Below are positions 28,979 to 39,432 of a stretch of DNA of 64,000 bases, in pieces (the first letter of the stretch is position 1; every line of letters begins with the position of its first letter). This DNA is from Mycolicibacterium monacense (GTDB lineage: Bacteria; Actinomycetota; Actinomycetes; Mycobacteriales; Mycobacteriaceae), in NCBI RefSeq assembly GCF_010731575.1, contig NZ_AP022617.1, positions 5,580,001-5,644,000 of the forward strand, in the 5' to 3' direction. Position numbers and translations under genes: made by a program. Under the pieces are notes generated by a model, which made no database searches, was not told the origin of the DNA, and was given only the letters and a program-made list of their open reading frames with translations.

Positions 28979-29557
28979 TCAGTGTCCGCCGGAGTGCTCG
29001 GAGCCGCCGCCGCCGCTGTCGTCACGCCGCGGCGCCTCGCCCGCCGAGATCGGGACCTGGACGGTGACCTCACCGCTGCGCTCGAACGTGAACGTGAAGG
29101 GGTAGGTCAGCCCGTTGGTGATCGGCTTGGTCAGCTTCACGTCGACGGTCAGGGGTTCGGCCGCCTCGACGCTCTCCAACGCGGCGGTCTGACCGTCGGG
29201 TTCGCCGGCGACCAGCACGCCACCCGGCGCGATGTCGGCCTTCCCGCGCACCGGCACCGATCCGATGTCGGAGCGGATGGACACCAGCTTGTCGGGCTGG
29301 TCGGGCGAATCGTTGGTGGCCACGAAGAGGAGTTCGACATCGCTGCCCGGACGGACGTAATCCGAGGTCTGCGGGGCGCGCAGGTGGACGTTGCGCAGCG
29401 AGACGTCACCGGTACCGGCGTTGACGCCGTTGACGGCGGGCGCCTGCGTGGCGGTCTGGGAGATCTGGCCGGACCCGCAGGCGGTGAGGGCGAACGCCAG
29501 CCCGCAGGCGGCGAGCCCGGCGGTGACGGCAGAAGCGCGCGGATGGATGCGGTTCAC
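28979..29557 (-). CDS. lpqE: Lipoprotein LpqE
   Basis: 192 residues. The signal peptide ends FALTACGSG (lipobox LTAC). The mature part is a predicted beta-sandwich (copper-chaperone/DUF461-like: [11 protein letters not shown]... [19 protein letters not shown]), with a Gly/His/Ser-rich tail ([12 protein letters not shown]) that could bind metal. It is the conserved neighbour of radA and carD in mycobacteria. GTG 29557 is preceded by a strong AGGAGG. The function is unknown. Confidence 0.85.
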   Translation of the reverse strand: MNRIHPRASAVTAGLAACGLAFALTACGSGQISQTATQAPAVNGVNAGTGDVSLRNVHLRAPQTSDYVRPGSDVELLFVATNDSPDQPDKLVSIRSDIGSVPVRGKADIAPGGVLVAGEPDGQTAALESVEAAEPLTVDVKLTKPITNGLTYPFTFTFERSGEVTVQVPISAGEAPRRDDSGGGGSEHSGGH

Positions 29558-30355
<798 letters not shown>

Positions 30356-30362
30356 CGCACAC

Positions 30363-31028
30363 ATGACCACAGTGGCCGTTGTTCCGGCCGCGGGTTCCGG
30401 TCAACGGCTCGCGGCCGGCGCGCCCAAAGCGTTCGTGAATCTCGCCGGGCGGCCGATGCTCGAACGCGCCATCGCCGGGTTGCGGGACTCCGGTGTCGTC
30501 GACAGCATCGTGGTCGCCGTCCCACCGAGCCGCACCGACGAAGCGAAGCTGGTCTTCGGCGGTGAGGCGTTGATCGTCGCGGGCGGCGCCGACCGCACCG
30601 AATCGGTGAGCCTCGCGCTCGCCGCCGTCGGCGATGCCGACTACGTGCTCGTTCACGACGCTGCGCGCGCACTCACGCCGCCATCGCTGGTGGCCCGTGT
30701 CGTGCGGGCGCTGGAAGCCGGGCACAGCGCGGTGGTGCCCGGGCTCCCGGTGGCCGACACGATCAAGGCCGTCGACGCCAACGGCGCCGTACTCGGCACA
30801 CCCGAGCGGGCCGGACTGCGCGCGATCCAGACCCCGCAGGGTTTCCACATCGACGTGCTGCGCCGCGCGTATGCGCGGGCGGGCGACGGCGGTTTCACCG
30901 ACGACGCGTCGATGGTCGAACAGGCCGGCGGGCAGGTGCAGGTCGTCGACGGCGATCCGCTGGCCTTCAAGATCACCACCCCACTCGACCTCGTGCTGGC
31001 CGAGGCGATCCTGGCGGGCGCCCGGTGA
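30363..31028 (+). CDS. ispD: 2-C-methyl-D-erythritol 4-phosphate cytidylyltransferase
   Basis: Third step of the MEP isoprenoid pathway: MEP + CTP to CDP-ME. The 221 residues begin [24 protein letters not shown] (nucleotide-binding loop). They also contain GGADRTESV and [12 protein letters not shown], the family fingerprint. The ATG at 30363 is 7 bp after carD. The stop overlaps the ispF start (GTGA), so IspD and IspF are coupled. Confidence 0.96.
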   Translation: MTTVAVVPAAGSGQRLAAGAPKAFVNLAGRPMLERAIAGLRDSGVVDSIVVAVPPSRTDEAKLVFGGEALIVAGGADRTESVSLALAAVGDADYVLVHDAARALTPPSLVARVVRALEAGHSAVVPGLPVADTIKAVDANGAVLGTPERAGLRAIQTPQGFHIDVLRRAYARAGDGGFTDDASMVEQAGGQVQVVDGDPLAFKITTPLDLVLAEAILAGAR

Positions 31029-31501
31029 GCCTGCCGCGTGTCGGTCTCGGCACCGACGTGCACCCGATCGAGCCGGGCCGGCCCTGCCGGCTGCTCGGTC
31101 TGCATTTCGACGGCGCCGACGGGTGCGCCGGACATTCCGACGGTGACGTTGCCGCCCACGCACTCTGCGACGCCCTGCTGTCGGCGGCCGGACTCGGCGA
31201 CCTCGGTGGCGTCTTCGGCACCGGGCGGCCCGAATGGGAGGGCGTCAGCGGCGCCGACATGCTGCGCCACGTCCGGGGCCTGCTGCAGGAAGCGGGATTT
31301 CGCGTCGGCAATGCGACCGTCCAGGTGATCGGCAACCGGCCGAAGATCGGCCCGCGGCGGGCCGAGGCCCAGGAGTTGCTGTCCGAACTGATCGGCGCCC
31401 CGGTCTCGGTCTCGGCGACGACGACCGACGGGCTCGGGCTGACCGGCCGTGGTGAGGGGCTGGCCGCGATCGCCACCGCTCTCGTGGTCGATGAGGGATA
31501 A
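31025..31501 (+). CDS. ispF: 2-C-methyl-D-erythritol 2,4-cyclodiphosphate synthase
   Basis: Cyclises CDP-ME-2-phosphate in the MEP pathway, releasing CMP. The 158 residues contain [10 protein letters not shown] (metal Asp and His), [26 protein letters not shown] and the C-terminal [17 protein letters not shown]. These are all standard. GTG 31025 overlaps the ispD stop. Confidence 0.96.
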   Translation: MSLPRVGLGTDVHPIEPGRPCRLLGLHFDGADGCAGHSDGDVAAHALCDALLSAAGLGDLGGVFGTGRPEWEGVSGADMLRHVRGLLQEAGFRVGNATVQVIGNRPKIGPRRAEAQELLSELIGAPVSVSATTTDGLGLTGRGEGLAAIATALVVDEG

Positions 31502-31516
31502 CGGCATATCGGCCGG

Positions 31517-31530
31517 TAAGCTGGCACGTC
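31517..31530 (+). promoter_or_regulatory. Leaderless promoter of cysS
   Basis: TAAGCT (31517-31522) ends 8 nt before the GTG 31531. TAAGCTGGCAC-N3-GTGAC is shared exactly with lysS. Confidence 0.55.
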
Positions 31531-32976
31531 GTGACCGATCGCGCTGATGCCGACCGGCCGGCGACGTCGCCGACGGGTCTGCGCCTCTACGACACCATGA
31601 CGGGTGCCGTGCGTGACTTCGTGCCGCTGCGCGACGGCCATGTGTCCATCTACCTGTGCGGGGCGACCGTTCAGGGGCTGCCGCACATCGGCCACGTCCG
31701 CAGCGGGGTGGCGTTCGACGTGCTGCGCCGCTGGCTGACCGCCAAGGGGCTCGACGTGGCGTTCATCCGCAACGTCACCGACATCGACGACAAGATCCTC
31801 AACAAGGCCGCCGACGCGGGTCGGCCGTGGTGGGAGTGGGCGGCGACCTACGAACGCGCTTTCAGCGCGGCCTACGACGCGCTCGGTGTCCTGCCGCCCT
31901 CGGCCGAACCGCGCGCCACCGGGCACATCACCCAGATGGTCGAGTTGATCGAGCGGCTGATCGACCGCGGGCACGCCTACACCGGCGACGGTGACGTGTA
32001 TTTCAACGTCGCCACGCTGCCCGACTACGGCAAGCTCTCCGGACATCGCATCGACGACGTGCACCAGGGCGAGGGCGTCGCGACCGGGAAACGCGATCAG
32101 CGCGACTTCACGCTCTGGAAGGGCGCCAAACCGGGGGAGCCGTCCTGGCCCACCCCGTGGGGCCGGGGACGGCCGGGTTGGCACACCGAATGCGTCGCCA
32201 TGTGCGAGGCGTACCTGGGTGCCGAATTCGACATCCACGCCGGCGGTATGGATCTGGTGTTCCCGCACCACGAGAACGAGATCGCCCAGGCCGAGGCGGC
32301 GGGTGACGGGTTCGCCCGCTTCTGGCTGCACAACGGCTGGGTCACCATGGGCGGCGAGAAGATGAGCAAGTCGCTCGGCAACGTGCTCTCGATTCCCGCT
32401 GTGCTGCAACGTGTTCGGGCCGCCGAGTTGCGGTACTACCTGGGCAGTGCGCACTACCGGTCGATGCTGGAGTTCTCCGAGACGGCGCTGCAGGATGCGG
32501 TCAAGGCCTACGCGGGTGTCGAGGACTTCCTGCACCGCGTCCGCACCCGCGTCGGCACCGTGGTGCCCGGCGACTGGACGCCGAAGTTCGCCGCCGCCCT
32601 CGACGACGACCTGTCGGTGCCGATCGCGCTGGCCGAGGTGCACGCCGCGCGCGCCGTGGGCAACCGGGCGTTGGACTCCGGCGACCACGAGACTGCGATG
32701 ACGCAGGCCCGCTCGATCCGCGCCATGATGGGCATCCTCGGGTGCGACCCGCTCGACGAACGGTGGGAGTCGCGCGACGAGACGTCGGCGGCGCTGGCCG
32801 CGATCGACGTGCTGGTCCGGTGGGCGCTCGACAGCCGCGCCGAGGCCCGGAACCGCAAGGACTGGGCGACCGCCGATCAGATCCGTGACCGGCTCAAAGA
32901 AGCCGGCATCGAGGTGACCGACACCGCCGACGGTCCGCAATGGTCGCTGCTCGACGGCGACAGCAAGGATGTCTGA
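31531..32976 (+). CDS. cysS: Cysteinyl-tRNA synthetase
   Basis: Class I synthetase. The 481 residues contain [24 protein letters not shown] (zinc Cys and the HIGH motif) and the [16 protein letters not shown] zinc-site residues. [10 protein letters not shown] is the KMSKS loop, and the C-terminal helical DALR-like domain follows. Start GTG 31531 is supported by a leaderless -10 element. It lies in the conserved carD-ispD-ispF-cysS-rRNA methyltransferase cluster. Confidence 0.97.
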
Positions 32977-32978
32977 CG

Positions 32979-33923
32979 ATGGCGGGTAACTCGAAACGCC
33001 GTGGCGCGGTGCGCAAAGCAGGCACCAAGAAGGGGCCGACCGTCGGTTCGGGCGGCGTGCGCCGTCGCGGGCTCGAAGGTCGCGGCGCCACACCGCCGGC
33101 CCATCAGCGGCCCAACCACCCGGCGGCCAAACGCGCCGCGAAGGCGGCCAAGCAACAGCAGCGGCGCCCGGCCCGCAAGACCGACGAGACCGAATTGGTG
33201 CTCGGCCGCAACCCCGTCGTCGAGTGTCTGCGCGCCGAGGTGCCGGCCACCGCGTTATACGTCGCGATGGGCACCGAGGCCGACGAGCGGGTGACCGAGG
33301 CCGTCCAGATCGCCGCTGACAGCGGGATCTCGATCCTCGAGGTGCCGCGCTCGGATCTGGACCGGATGAGCAACAACGCCCTGCATCAGGGACTGGGTTT
33401 GCAGGTACCGCCCTACGACTACGCCCACCCCGACGATCTGCTCGCCACGGCGAAGGCCGACGGCGCTCCCGCGCTGCTGGTCGCACTGGACAACATCTCC
33501 GATCCGCGCAACCTCGGCGCGATCGTGCGCTCGGTGGCGGCGTTCGGCGGCCACGGGGTGCTGATCCCGCAGCGCCGCTCGGCGTCGGTGACCGCGGTCG
33601 CCTGGCGCACGAGTGCCGGTGCGGCGGCACGACTTCCGGTCGCCCGGGCCACCAACCTCAACCGCACGCTCAAGAGTTGGGCCGACGGGGGCCTGCAGGT
33701 GGTCGGCCTCGACGCCGACGGGGACACCACGCTCGACGAACTCGACGGCACCGGCCCGGTCGTTGTGGTGGTCGGTTCGGAGGGCAAGGGGTTGTCGCGG
33801 CTGGTCCGCGAAAACTGCGATGCGGTGGTGTCGATCCCGATGGCCGGTCCGACCGAATCGCTGAACGCCTCGGTGGCCGCCGGGGTGGTGCTCGCCGAGA
33901 TCGCCCGCCAGCGCCGCAGCTGA
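32979..33923 (+). CDS. TrmH/SpoU family 23S rRNA (guanosine-2'-O-)-methyltransferase
   Basis: 314 residues. A long basic, Lys/Arg/Ala-rich N-terminal extension (~1-65) is followed by a substrate-binding L30e-like domain and a SPOUT methyltransferase knot. The three SpoU motifs are present: [30 protein letters not shown] and [20 protein letters not shown]. It resembles RlmB-type enzymes modifying G2251-equivalent positions, but the exact target is not provable. ATG 32979 follows the cysS stop by 2 bp, after an AAGGATG-type ribosome site. Confidence 0.92.
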
Positions 33924-33933
33924 TCGGCAAGCG

Positions 33934-34698
33934 TCAGATCACTTTCGTCAGCGCGGTGGATTTCGGTGCCACACCGGCTCCGGGCGTGATGCGCCGCAGT
34001 CGCCGGACCGCCCACGGGGCCGCGAACGAGGCCGCCCAGCGCAGGTTCTCCGTCACGGTGGCGGGCCTCGTGGGAGTGGCGACGAATCTCGACGACGGCG
34101 CAGCCCACCCGTTCTCCGTCGTCAGGGAGTCGAAGACGCGCGCCGCCATCACCTCGTGCCCCAGCGTCGAGAGGTGCACGCGATCGTGGTCCCACAGCCG
34201 CGAATCCCGGAACTCGTCGAAGCGCCAGAAGTCGATCAGCCCGATCCCGAGGTCGTCGGTGATGGCGCGCAGCAGCTCGTTGTAGATCGCGGCCCGTCCG
34301 CGCAATCCGCCGAACAACGGTTTGGCGCCGAGATCCGGCGCGGTGAAGGCGAATACGGCGGCGCCGGTCTGCTGCAACGACTTCAGCCCGTCGGCGTAGC
34401 GTTCCATCATCGCGTCGACGTCGAGGCTCAGCGCCATCAGATCGTTCATCCCCGCGTAGATCGAGACCAGATCGGGCTCCATCAGGGCGGCGGCCGGCAC
34501 CTGATCGGTCACGATGTCGGCCATGACGCGGCCGCGTACGGCGAGGTTGGCGTACCGGAAGTCGGCGTCGTCCGCCGCCAGGCGGGCGGCGAGGCGGTCG
34601 GCCCACCCGCGGACTCCGTTCGGGCTGACCGGGTGTGGGTCTCCGATGCCCTCGGTGAAGGAATCGCCCAGCGCGACGAATCTGCGGAACGGCGCCAC
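33934..34698 (-). CDS. SGNH/GDSL hydrolase
   Basis: 254 residues with the four SGNH blocks: FVALGDSFTEG (Ser), a Gly-containing block II (NLAVRG), YAGMND (Asn) and DRVHLSTLGH (Asp-x-x-His). It is a probable esterase or lipase; the substrate is unknown. No signal peptide is apparent, so it may be cytoplasmic. GTG 34698 has a GACAAT box 8 nt upstream (34707-34712 on the minus strand). It is convergent with the rRNA methyltransferase. Confidence 0.9.
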   Translation of the reverse strand: MAPFRRFVALGDSFTEGIGDPHPVSPNGVRGWADRLAARLAADDADFRYANLAVRGRVMADIVTDQVPAAALMEPDLVSIYAGMNDLMALSLDVDAMMERYADGLKSLQQTGAAVFAFTAPDLGAKPLFGGLRGRAAIYNELLRAITDDLGIGLIDFWRFDEFRDSRLWDHDRVHLSTLGHEVMAARVFDSLTTENGWAAPSSRFVATPTRPATVTENLRWAASFAAPWAVRRLRRITPGAGVAPKSTALTKVI

Positions 34699-34773
34699 AG
34701 TGTTCGATTGTCCGCAGGATCGCCGCGGTGCGCTCGTCGCAGCGCCCGACCAGTGGGTGAACTCAGCGGATCA

Positions 34774-36009
34774 TCAGGTGAACAGCGCAAGACCGGCCCA
34801 CAGCCCGAACACCGATGCGACCAGTGTGAGCGGCACCGTGCACAACCCCACCCGGCTGAACTGCAGCACTCCGGCGGGGATGTTCTCGCCACGAACAATG
34901 CTGCGCCACAGCAGGTTCGCCAACGATCCGACGTAGGTCAGGTTCGGGCCGACGTTCACCCCGATCAGCACCGCCAGCACCGCTGCGGGACCGACACCGG
35001 CCACCAACGGCAGCAACAACAGCACCGCAGGCAGGTTGTTGACGATATTCGACAGCACCGCCGCAACGGCCGCAATGCCCAACAGCGCCACCAGGCCGTC
35101 ACCGGCCGGGAGCACCTCTCGCATCGCGTCGTCGAGGCCGTGCACCATGACCGCCTCGACCACCACACCCAGACACAGCACGAAGGCCAGGAACGGCACG
35201 TTAGCCGACCGCACGATTCCGGCGAGGGTGCTGCGGCGCTGCGCGAGGCTGCGGACGCCGAGGACAACCGCACCGGCCAGTGCCGCCCAGGCAGGCGACA
35301 TTCCCAGCAGCGAGGTGACCGCGAATCCGCCGAGCGTGAGTCCGAGGACCACGAGGACGAACAGTGGCAGTTCCGGGGCGGGCACGGTCGTGTCGGGCGC
35401 CGGGACGGCTGCCAGATCGTTCCGGAAAAGCGCTCGCAGCAGGATGTATTCACCGATGATCGCCGCCAGCCACGGCAGTGTCATCAGCGCGGCGAAGTGG
35501 GTGAACGACAGGCCGGCGGCGGTGAATGCGAGCAGGTTGGTCAGGTTGGACACCGGCAGCAGCAGCGAGGCGCTGTTGGCCAGGTGGGCGGTGGCATAGA
35601 CGTGCGGCGCGGCGGGGATGGACAGGGTGCGTGCGGTCGCGAGCACCACCGGCGTGAGCAGGACCACGGTGGCGTCCAGGCTCAGGATCGCGGTGGTGGC
35701 GGAGGCGACGACGAATACGACGGTCAGCAGCCGCCGGGGATCGCCGGCACCGCGGCGGGCCATGAGCACCCCGGCCGCGTGGAACAGACCCTCGTCGTCG
35801 CAGAGTTGCGCCAGCACCAACACCGCGGCGAGGAAGCCGACGACCGGCGCCAGCCGGGTGATCTCGGCGACCGCCTCGTCGACCGACAGCGCCCCGGTGG
35901 CGATGAGCAGGCCGGCGGCGGGCACCGCGGCCACCGCTTCGGGCCACCCGCGGGGCCGCGCGAGGGCGAACGCCAGCACGACGACGAGCAGCAGTAGCGC
36001 GAGAAGCAA
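34774..36009 (-). CDS. ArsB/NhaD (ion transporter superfamily) permease, ArsB2-like
   Basis: 411-residue polytopic membrane protein with ~10-11 TM segments. It contains LSLDATVVLLTPVVLATA and LSNIVNNLPAVLLLLPLV, the paired TM5/TM10-type motifs of the ArsB/NhaD/citrate transporter clan, and ends with GVNVGPNLTYVGSLANLLW. It is similar to mycobacterial ArsB2 (Rv3578). The substrate (arsenite, anion or dicarboxylate) is not proven, and no arsR or arsC lies adjacent. The TTG start at 36009 is the only candidate before the first helix. Confidence 0.8.
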   Translation of the reverse strand: MLLALLLLVVVLAFALARPRGWPEAVAAVPAAGLLIATGALSVDEAVAEITRLAPVVGFLAAVLVLAQLCDDEGLFHAAGVLMARRGAGDPRRLLTVVFVVASATTAILSLDATVVLLTPVVLATARTLSIPAAPHVYATAHLANSASLLLPVSNLTNLLAFTAAGLSFTHFAALMTLPWLAAIIGEYILLRALFRNDLAAVPAPDTTVPAPELPLFVLVVLGLTLGGFAVTSLLGMSPAWAALAGAVVLGVRSLAQRRSTLAGIVRSANVPFLAFVLCLGVVVEAVMVHGLDDAMREVLPAGDGLVALLGIAAVAAVLSNIVNNLPAVLLLLPLVAGVGPAAVLAVLIGVNVGPNLTYVGSLANLLWRSIVRGENIPAGVLQFSRVGLCTVPLTLVASVFGLWAGLALFT

Positions 36010-36094
36010 CCGCAGGTCCTTTCCGACTGCCGAACATTCGATGACGAATCGATCCGCGGTGCCGCATACGCATGTCGGCGCCTGCCTCGCTCGC

Positions 36095-36108
36095 TAACCT
36101 CGACCATC
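36095..36108 (+). promoter_or_regulatory. Leaderless promoter of the phosphodiesterase gene
   Basis: TAACCT (36095-36100) ends 8 nt before ATG 36109. No ribosome site is visible. Confidence 0.45.
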
Positions 36109-37131
36109 ATGCGCCGAGCCGCGTCTCTCCTCATGCTGACCGCCGTGTTGGCGTGTTTGCACACCGTGCCGAGCGTCGCCGCCGACCCGGTCCATCTCGA
36201 CCTCCAGTCGCACCGGGGTGGGCGCGGCGAAACCACCGAGGAATCGCTGCGCGCATTCACCAAATCCCTCGAGCTCGGCGTCAGCACACTCGAACTCGAC
36301 GTGGTGATCACCGCGGACCGCCGGCCGCTGGTCTGGCACGATCCCCGCATCGAGTCGACGAAGTGCAGCGACACCGGACCGGCCTTCCCCAGTGATCCGC
36401 AGTACCCCTACGTCGGCGAGCTGGTGCACGACCTCACTCTGGCCCAGATTCACACGCTCGACTGCGGCAAGCGGCTCTCCGACTATCCGGCCGCCGAGGT
36501 GGTGGCGGGGAACAGGCTCGCGGTGCTGCCGGAGGTCTTCGACCTCGTCGACGCGTACGGCGCCGACACCGTCCGGTTCAACATCGAGACGAAGGTCGAA
36601 GCCGGCAACCCGGAGCAGTCCGCGACCCCGCAGGAGTTTGTCGACGTCATCCTGGCCGCCGTGCGGGGGGCCGGCATGCTCGACCGCGTCGAGATCCAGA
36701 GCTTCGACTGGCGCACCCTGCCGCTGGTGCGGCAGCAGGCGCCGTCGGTGCCGCTGGTGGCGCTGTGGGACGACACCACCTGGGTGCCGGGCTCGCCCTG
36801 GCTGGCAGGGGTGGACCCGGCCGTGGTGGGTGACCCGATCGACGGCGCTGTCTCGGTCGGCGCGACCATCCTCTCCCCGGGCTACTCGGTGCCGTACGGC
36901 CAGACACCGTCGGACCCGGGATTCCGGCTGGTGGCCGACCGCGCCTTCACCGACCGCGCCCACGCGCGGGGTCTGAGGGTGGTGCCGTGGACGATCAACG
37001 ATCCCGGCGCCATGCGCGCGCAGATCTCGGCCGGCGCGGACGGGATCATCACCGACTATCCGACGCGGCTGCGCACGGTCATGGCAGACCTGGGCATGCC
37101 GCTGCCGCCGGCGTACCCGCGGCCGCGCTGA
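36109..37131 (+). CDS. Secreted glycerophosphodiester phosphodiesterase
   Basis: 340 residues with a Sec signal peptide (MRRAASLLMLTAVLACLHTVPSVAA, cleavage near residue 25). The GDPD TIM barrel keeps LQSHRGGRGETTEES, LELDVV and LVWHDP (metal and catalytic residues). The C-terminal block reads VVPWTINDPGAMRAQISAGADGIITDYPTRL. It would hydrolyse glycerophosphodiesters outside the membrane. A leaderless-type -10 precedes ATG. It converges with the metallo-hydrolase. Confidence 0.9.
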   Translation: MRRAASLLMLTAVLACLHTVPSVAADPVHLDLQSHRGGRGETTEESLRAFTKSLELGVSTLELDVVITADRRPLVWHDPRIESTKCSDTGPAFPSDPQYPYVGELVHDLTLAQIHTLDCGKRLSDYPAAEVVAGNRLAVLPEVFDLVDAYGADTVRFNIETKVEAGNPEQSATPQEFVDVILAAVRGAGMLDRVEIQSFDWRTLPLVRQQAPSVPLVALWDDTTWVPGSPWLAGVDPAVVGDPIDGAVSVGATILSPGYSVPYGQTPSDPGFRLVADRAFTDRAHARGLRVVPWTINDPGAMRAQISAGADGIITDYPTRLRTVMADLGMPLPPAYPRPR

Positions 37132-37135
37132 GCCC

Positions 37136-38056
37136 TCAGGCCCACGGGTCGGCGCGCTGCCACAGCTGCGGCAGATGCAGTGGCACACCGTCGATCTCGG
37201 CCAGCCGGGTCAGCACCCGCATCGTGGCGTCGAGGTCGTCGGCCACGTACGGCAGGGCGCGCAGCGGCCGGTGCAGCGGCCGGAAGAAGTCATCCCAGTG
37301 GATCAGCACCACCCGGCGGGCGCCGACCGCACGCACGGTCTGCTCCCAGTAGTCGCGCAGGTAGGCCTCCGGTTGGCGGCCGAGCTGACCGACACCGAGG
37401 TAGACGACGTCCGCGCGGGTGCCGTGCAGCGCTCCGGGGACGAATCCGGCGCTGCCGACGATCAGCAGGGTGTGCGCCGTCGGCCGGTGCCGGAGCAACA
37501 CCGACCACGCCTCACCGCACCGGTAGGCCGACGCCCTGGCCGGCGGTGTCACCGGCGTTGTGATGGCGCCGGGGAAGCGGTCGGGTGGGCAGTGCCCGGA
37601 TTCGACGAGGGTCAGATCGTAGGCCCCGGCGGTGATGGTCGCCCCGGAAGTGACTGTGTTGATCCGACTTTCGGGCAGTCCGTGGCCCCGGCCGAGCAGC
37701 GCGGCCGACGCCCCGCCGATCAACACCGCGCCGGTGCGCTCGGCGACAAGGGCGGAGTCGAGTGCATGATCGAAGTGGGTGTGCACGGGCAGCACGGCGT
37801 CGAGCCGGCCGATGCGCAGCCGGGCCAGGCAGCCGTCCACCCGGGGCGCGGACGGGGCGATACGGCGCAGCCCGACCGAGGCCAGGCTGGGGCGCGAGAA
37901 GAAGCCGTCGGTCATCAGCGCCGACGAACCGTCGTCGATGAGCAGTGTGGTGACGCCGGCCCACGTGACCGTGAGCGCGGAATCCGGGGTTGCGGCAGGG
38001 ACGTCGAACCGCTGGACGTGATCCTGCAGCTCGGGACGTCCCGGTCGCAGGCGCAT
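37136..38056 (-). CDS. MBL-fold metallo-hydrolase (Rv3577-like)
   Basis: 306 residues. The metallo-beta-lactamase motif HTHFDHALDS (HxHxDH) is intact; later ligand candidates are LVESGHCPP and VLIHWDDFFRP. Sequence around it (TVTWAGVTTLLIDDGSSALMTDGFF) is typical of the UlaG/lactonase-like branch. The substrate is unknown. It is like M. tuberculosis Rv3577, next to the arsB2-like gene. Start ATG 38056. There are 22 bp between it and the small ORF downstream of mrf. Confidence 0.85.
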   Translation of the reverse strand: MRLRPGRPELQDHVQRFDVPAATPDSALTVTWAGVTTLLIDDGSSALMTDGFFSRPSLASVGLRRIAPSAPRVDGCLARLRIGRLDAVLPVHTHFDHALDSALVAERTGAVLIGGASAALLGRGHGLPESRINTVTSGATITAGAYDLTLVESGHCPPDRFPGAITTPVTPPARASAYRCGEAWSVLLRHRPTAHTLLIVGSAGFVPGALHGTRADVVYLGVGQLGRQPEAYLRDYWEQTVRAVGARRVVLIHWDDFFRPLHRPLRALPYVADDLDATMRVLTRLAEIDGVPLHLPQLWQRADPWA

Positions 38057-38078
38057 GCGCCCACTTTAGGCGCAACGG

Positions 38079-38141
38079 TCAGCGGTAGACGCGGACGCCG
38101 TCGGGAGTCTCCCACTTGATGGTTGCGCGAGCTGGTCTCAT
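38079..38141 (-). CDS. Putative 20-residue peptide downstream of mrf
   Basis: The minus strand reads ATG then 20 codons (MRPARATIKWETPDG...YR) and TGA. ATG 38141 lies 2 nt after the mrf stop, and GAAGGAGAG, covering the end of mrf, is a strong ribosome site at good spacing. The peptide is basic and resembles no family I recognise. Being last in the Zur-controlled mrf transcript, it might be a zinc-starvation peptide or the remnant of a longer gene. Too short for ordinary gene callers. Confidence 0.45.
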   Translation of the reverse strand: MRPARATIKWETPDGVRVYR

Positions 38142-38143
38142 CG

Positions 38144-39331
38144 TCACTCTCCTTCGTGTCGTTGCGAAGCCGCGGGCGTCGACTCGTCGACCTGGTCGCA
38201 CGGGTCTTCGTGCCAGTCGCCGAACGGGTCCTCGTACGCCGTCCACGTCTCGGGCCGGGTCAGCTCGTCGTCGGTCAGCAGCGCGCCCGACAGCGCGCCG
38301 GTCACGGTCTGCGGGTCGGCGCCGCACGCCAAGAGGGTCAGGGCGATGTGACGGTCGCCGAAGCGCTCGTCCCAGTGCAGCGCGGCGAGTGCGACCCGCT
38401 CCGGTGCGGCGTAAGCCCGTTGGTTCGGGCTCATCGCCGCCAGCCATTCACCGGCGTGCCCGACATGCAGACCGCCACCGGCCGATTCGATCCACACGAC
38501 CGCATCGGGCCGGCTGGCCAGCCACGCCCGCCCGCGGATGCGCACCACGCCGTCGAGCAGATCGTCGATCGCCCGATGGAGCCGCTGCGGGTGAAACGGT
38601 CGGCGCGCGTTGAACTCGACGATGGTCACGTCTCCGTCGGCGCGCAGCGGCGGTTCGCCGGCCAGCAGCGCATCGTGCGGGCTGTGGCCGCGTCCGCGGC
38701 GCGCATCGGGTTCGAGGTTGCGCACGGCGGTGGCGAACTGGTCTGTGCCGACGGTGATCCGCGCGCGCGGGGTCAGCCGGCGCAGCACGGCCAGTGTCCT
38801 GCGTTCCGGTTCGGTGAGCACCAGCACGTCGGCGAACTCGGCCTGGCCCACGACCACCTGTGCGACCGTGCGGTTGTCGTCGAGGTCGTCGTCGCCCAGC
38901 GCCTGCGCCAGCCACACGGCAGTGTCCACGGTCGTCACCACGGCATCGATCGCCACGTCACGACTCGCCGGACCGTCGATGTAGCCGGGTCCGACGTGGA
39001 CGGCGATGTTCTCGATCGCCCAGCAGACGGGTTCCGGTTCGAGCCAGGGTGCGAGCTGCACGACGATGCGGGTGACGTCCTCCCGGCGGTGCAGATTCCG
39101 CAGCAAGACAAGCAGATCGCCACGGGTGGTGCAGCCCACGCAGCCTTTCAGGAGCTCCAACGGCCACTCCGAGACGAGCACCCGCTGGTGACGGTGGGTG
39201 GCCACGGTGCGGACCACCACGTGCCCGTCCAGGCGGTGGCTGACCACCACGGTCCCCGGTTCGATCATCAGGACGTCACACACCGCGTTCGACTGGCCCT
39301 GTCCGGCAACGATGATCACCGGAGTACGCAT
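38144..39331 (-). CDS. mrf: CobW-like protein of the Zur-regulated ribosome locus (Mrf-like)
   Basis: 395 residues related to COG0523/CobW GTPases. The first strand and loop read PVIIVAGQGQSNAV, lacking the GxxGxGK(S/T) P-loop. The metal motif is KGCVGCTTRGDLL, where canonical COG0523 has CxCC. The C-terminal CobW domain is present (GDVTIVEFNARRPFHPQRLHRAID), with acidic and His-containing ends. The position divergent from zinc-free ribosomal protein genes and the Zur boxes match M. smegmatis mrf. That factor helps recruit the hibernation factor MPY to zinc-starved ribosomes. ATG 39331. Confidence 0.82.
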   Translation of the reverse strand: MRTPVIIVAGQGQSNAVCDVLMIEPGTVVVSHRLDGHVVVRTVATHRHQRVLVSEWPLELLKGCVGCTTRGDLLVLLRNLHRREDVTRIVVQLAPWLEPEPVCWAIENIAVHVGPGYIDGPASRDVAIDAVVTTVDTAVWLAQALGDDDLDDNRTVAQVVVGQAEFADVLVLTEPERRTLAVLRRLTPRARITVGTDQFATAVRNLEPDARRGRGHSPHDALLAGEPPLRADGDVTIVEFNARRPFHPQRLHRAIDDLLDGVVRIRGRAWLASRPDAVVWIESAGGGLHVGHAGEWLAAMSPNQRAYAAPERVALAALHWDERFGDRHIALTLLACGADPQTVTGALSGALLTDDELTRPETWTAYEDPFGDWHEDPCDQVDESTPAASQRHEGE

Positions 39332-39432
39332 CGCGCCTCCCCTTGTTGAGAACGATTGTCAATAACTGGACCCGTACGTTACAGTCCCGATCGAGCATTG
39401 TCGAAAATGGTTTTCAATAAGGGAGATATGCC
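39332..39432. promoter_or_regulatory. Bidirectional Zur-type promoter region (mrf / rpmB2)
   Basis: Two Zur-like palindromes flank the region: TGAGAACGATTGTCAATA at 39347-39364, near mrf, and CGAAAATGGTTTTCA at 39402-39416, near rpmB2. Both fit the mycobacterial TGAAAATGATTTTCA-type box with few mismatches. Each sits at the promoter of one divergent gene, so zinc-loaded Zur should repress both directions. GGGAG at 39421-39425 serves rpmB2. Confidence 0.85.
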
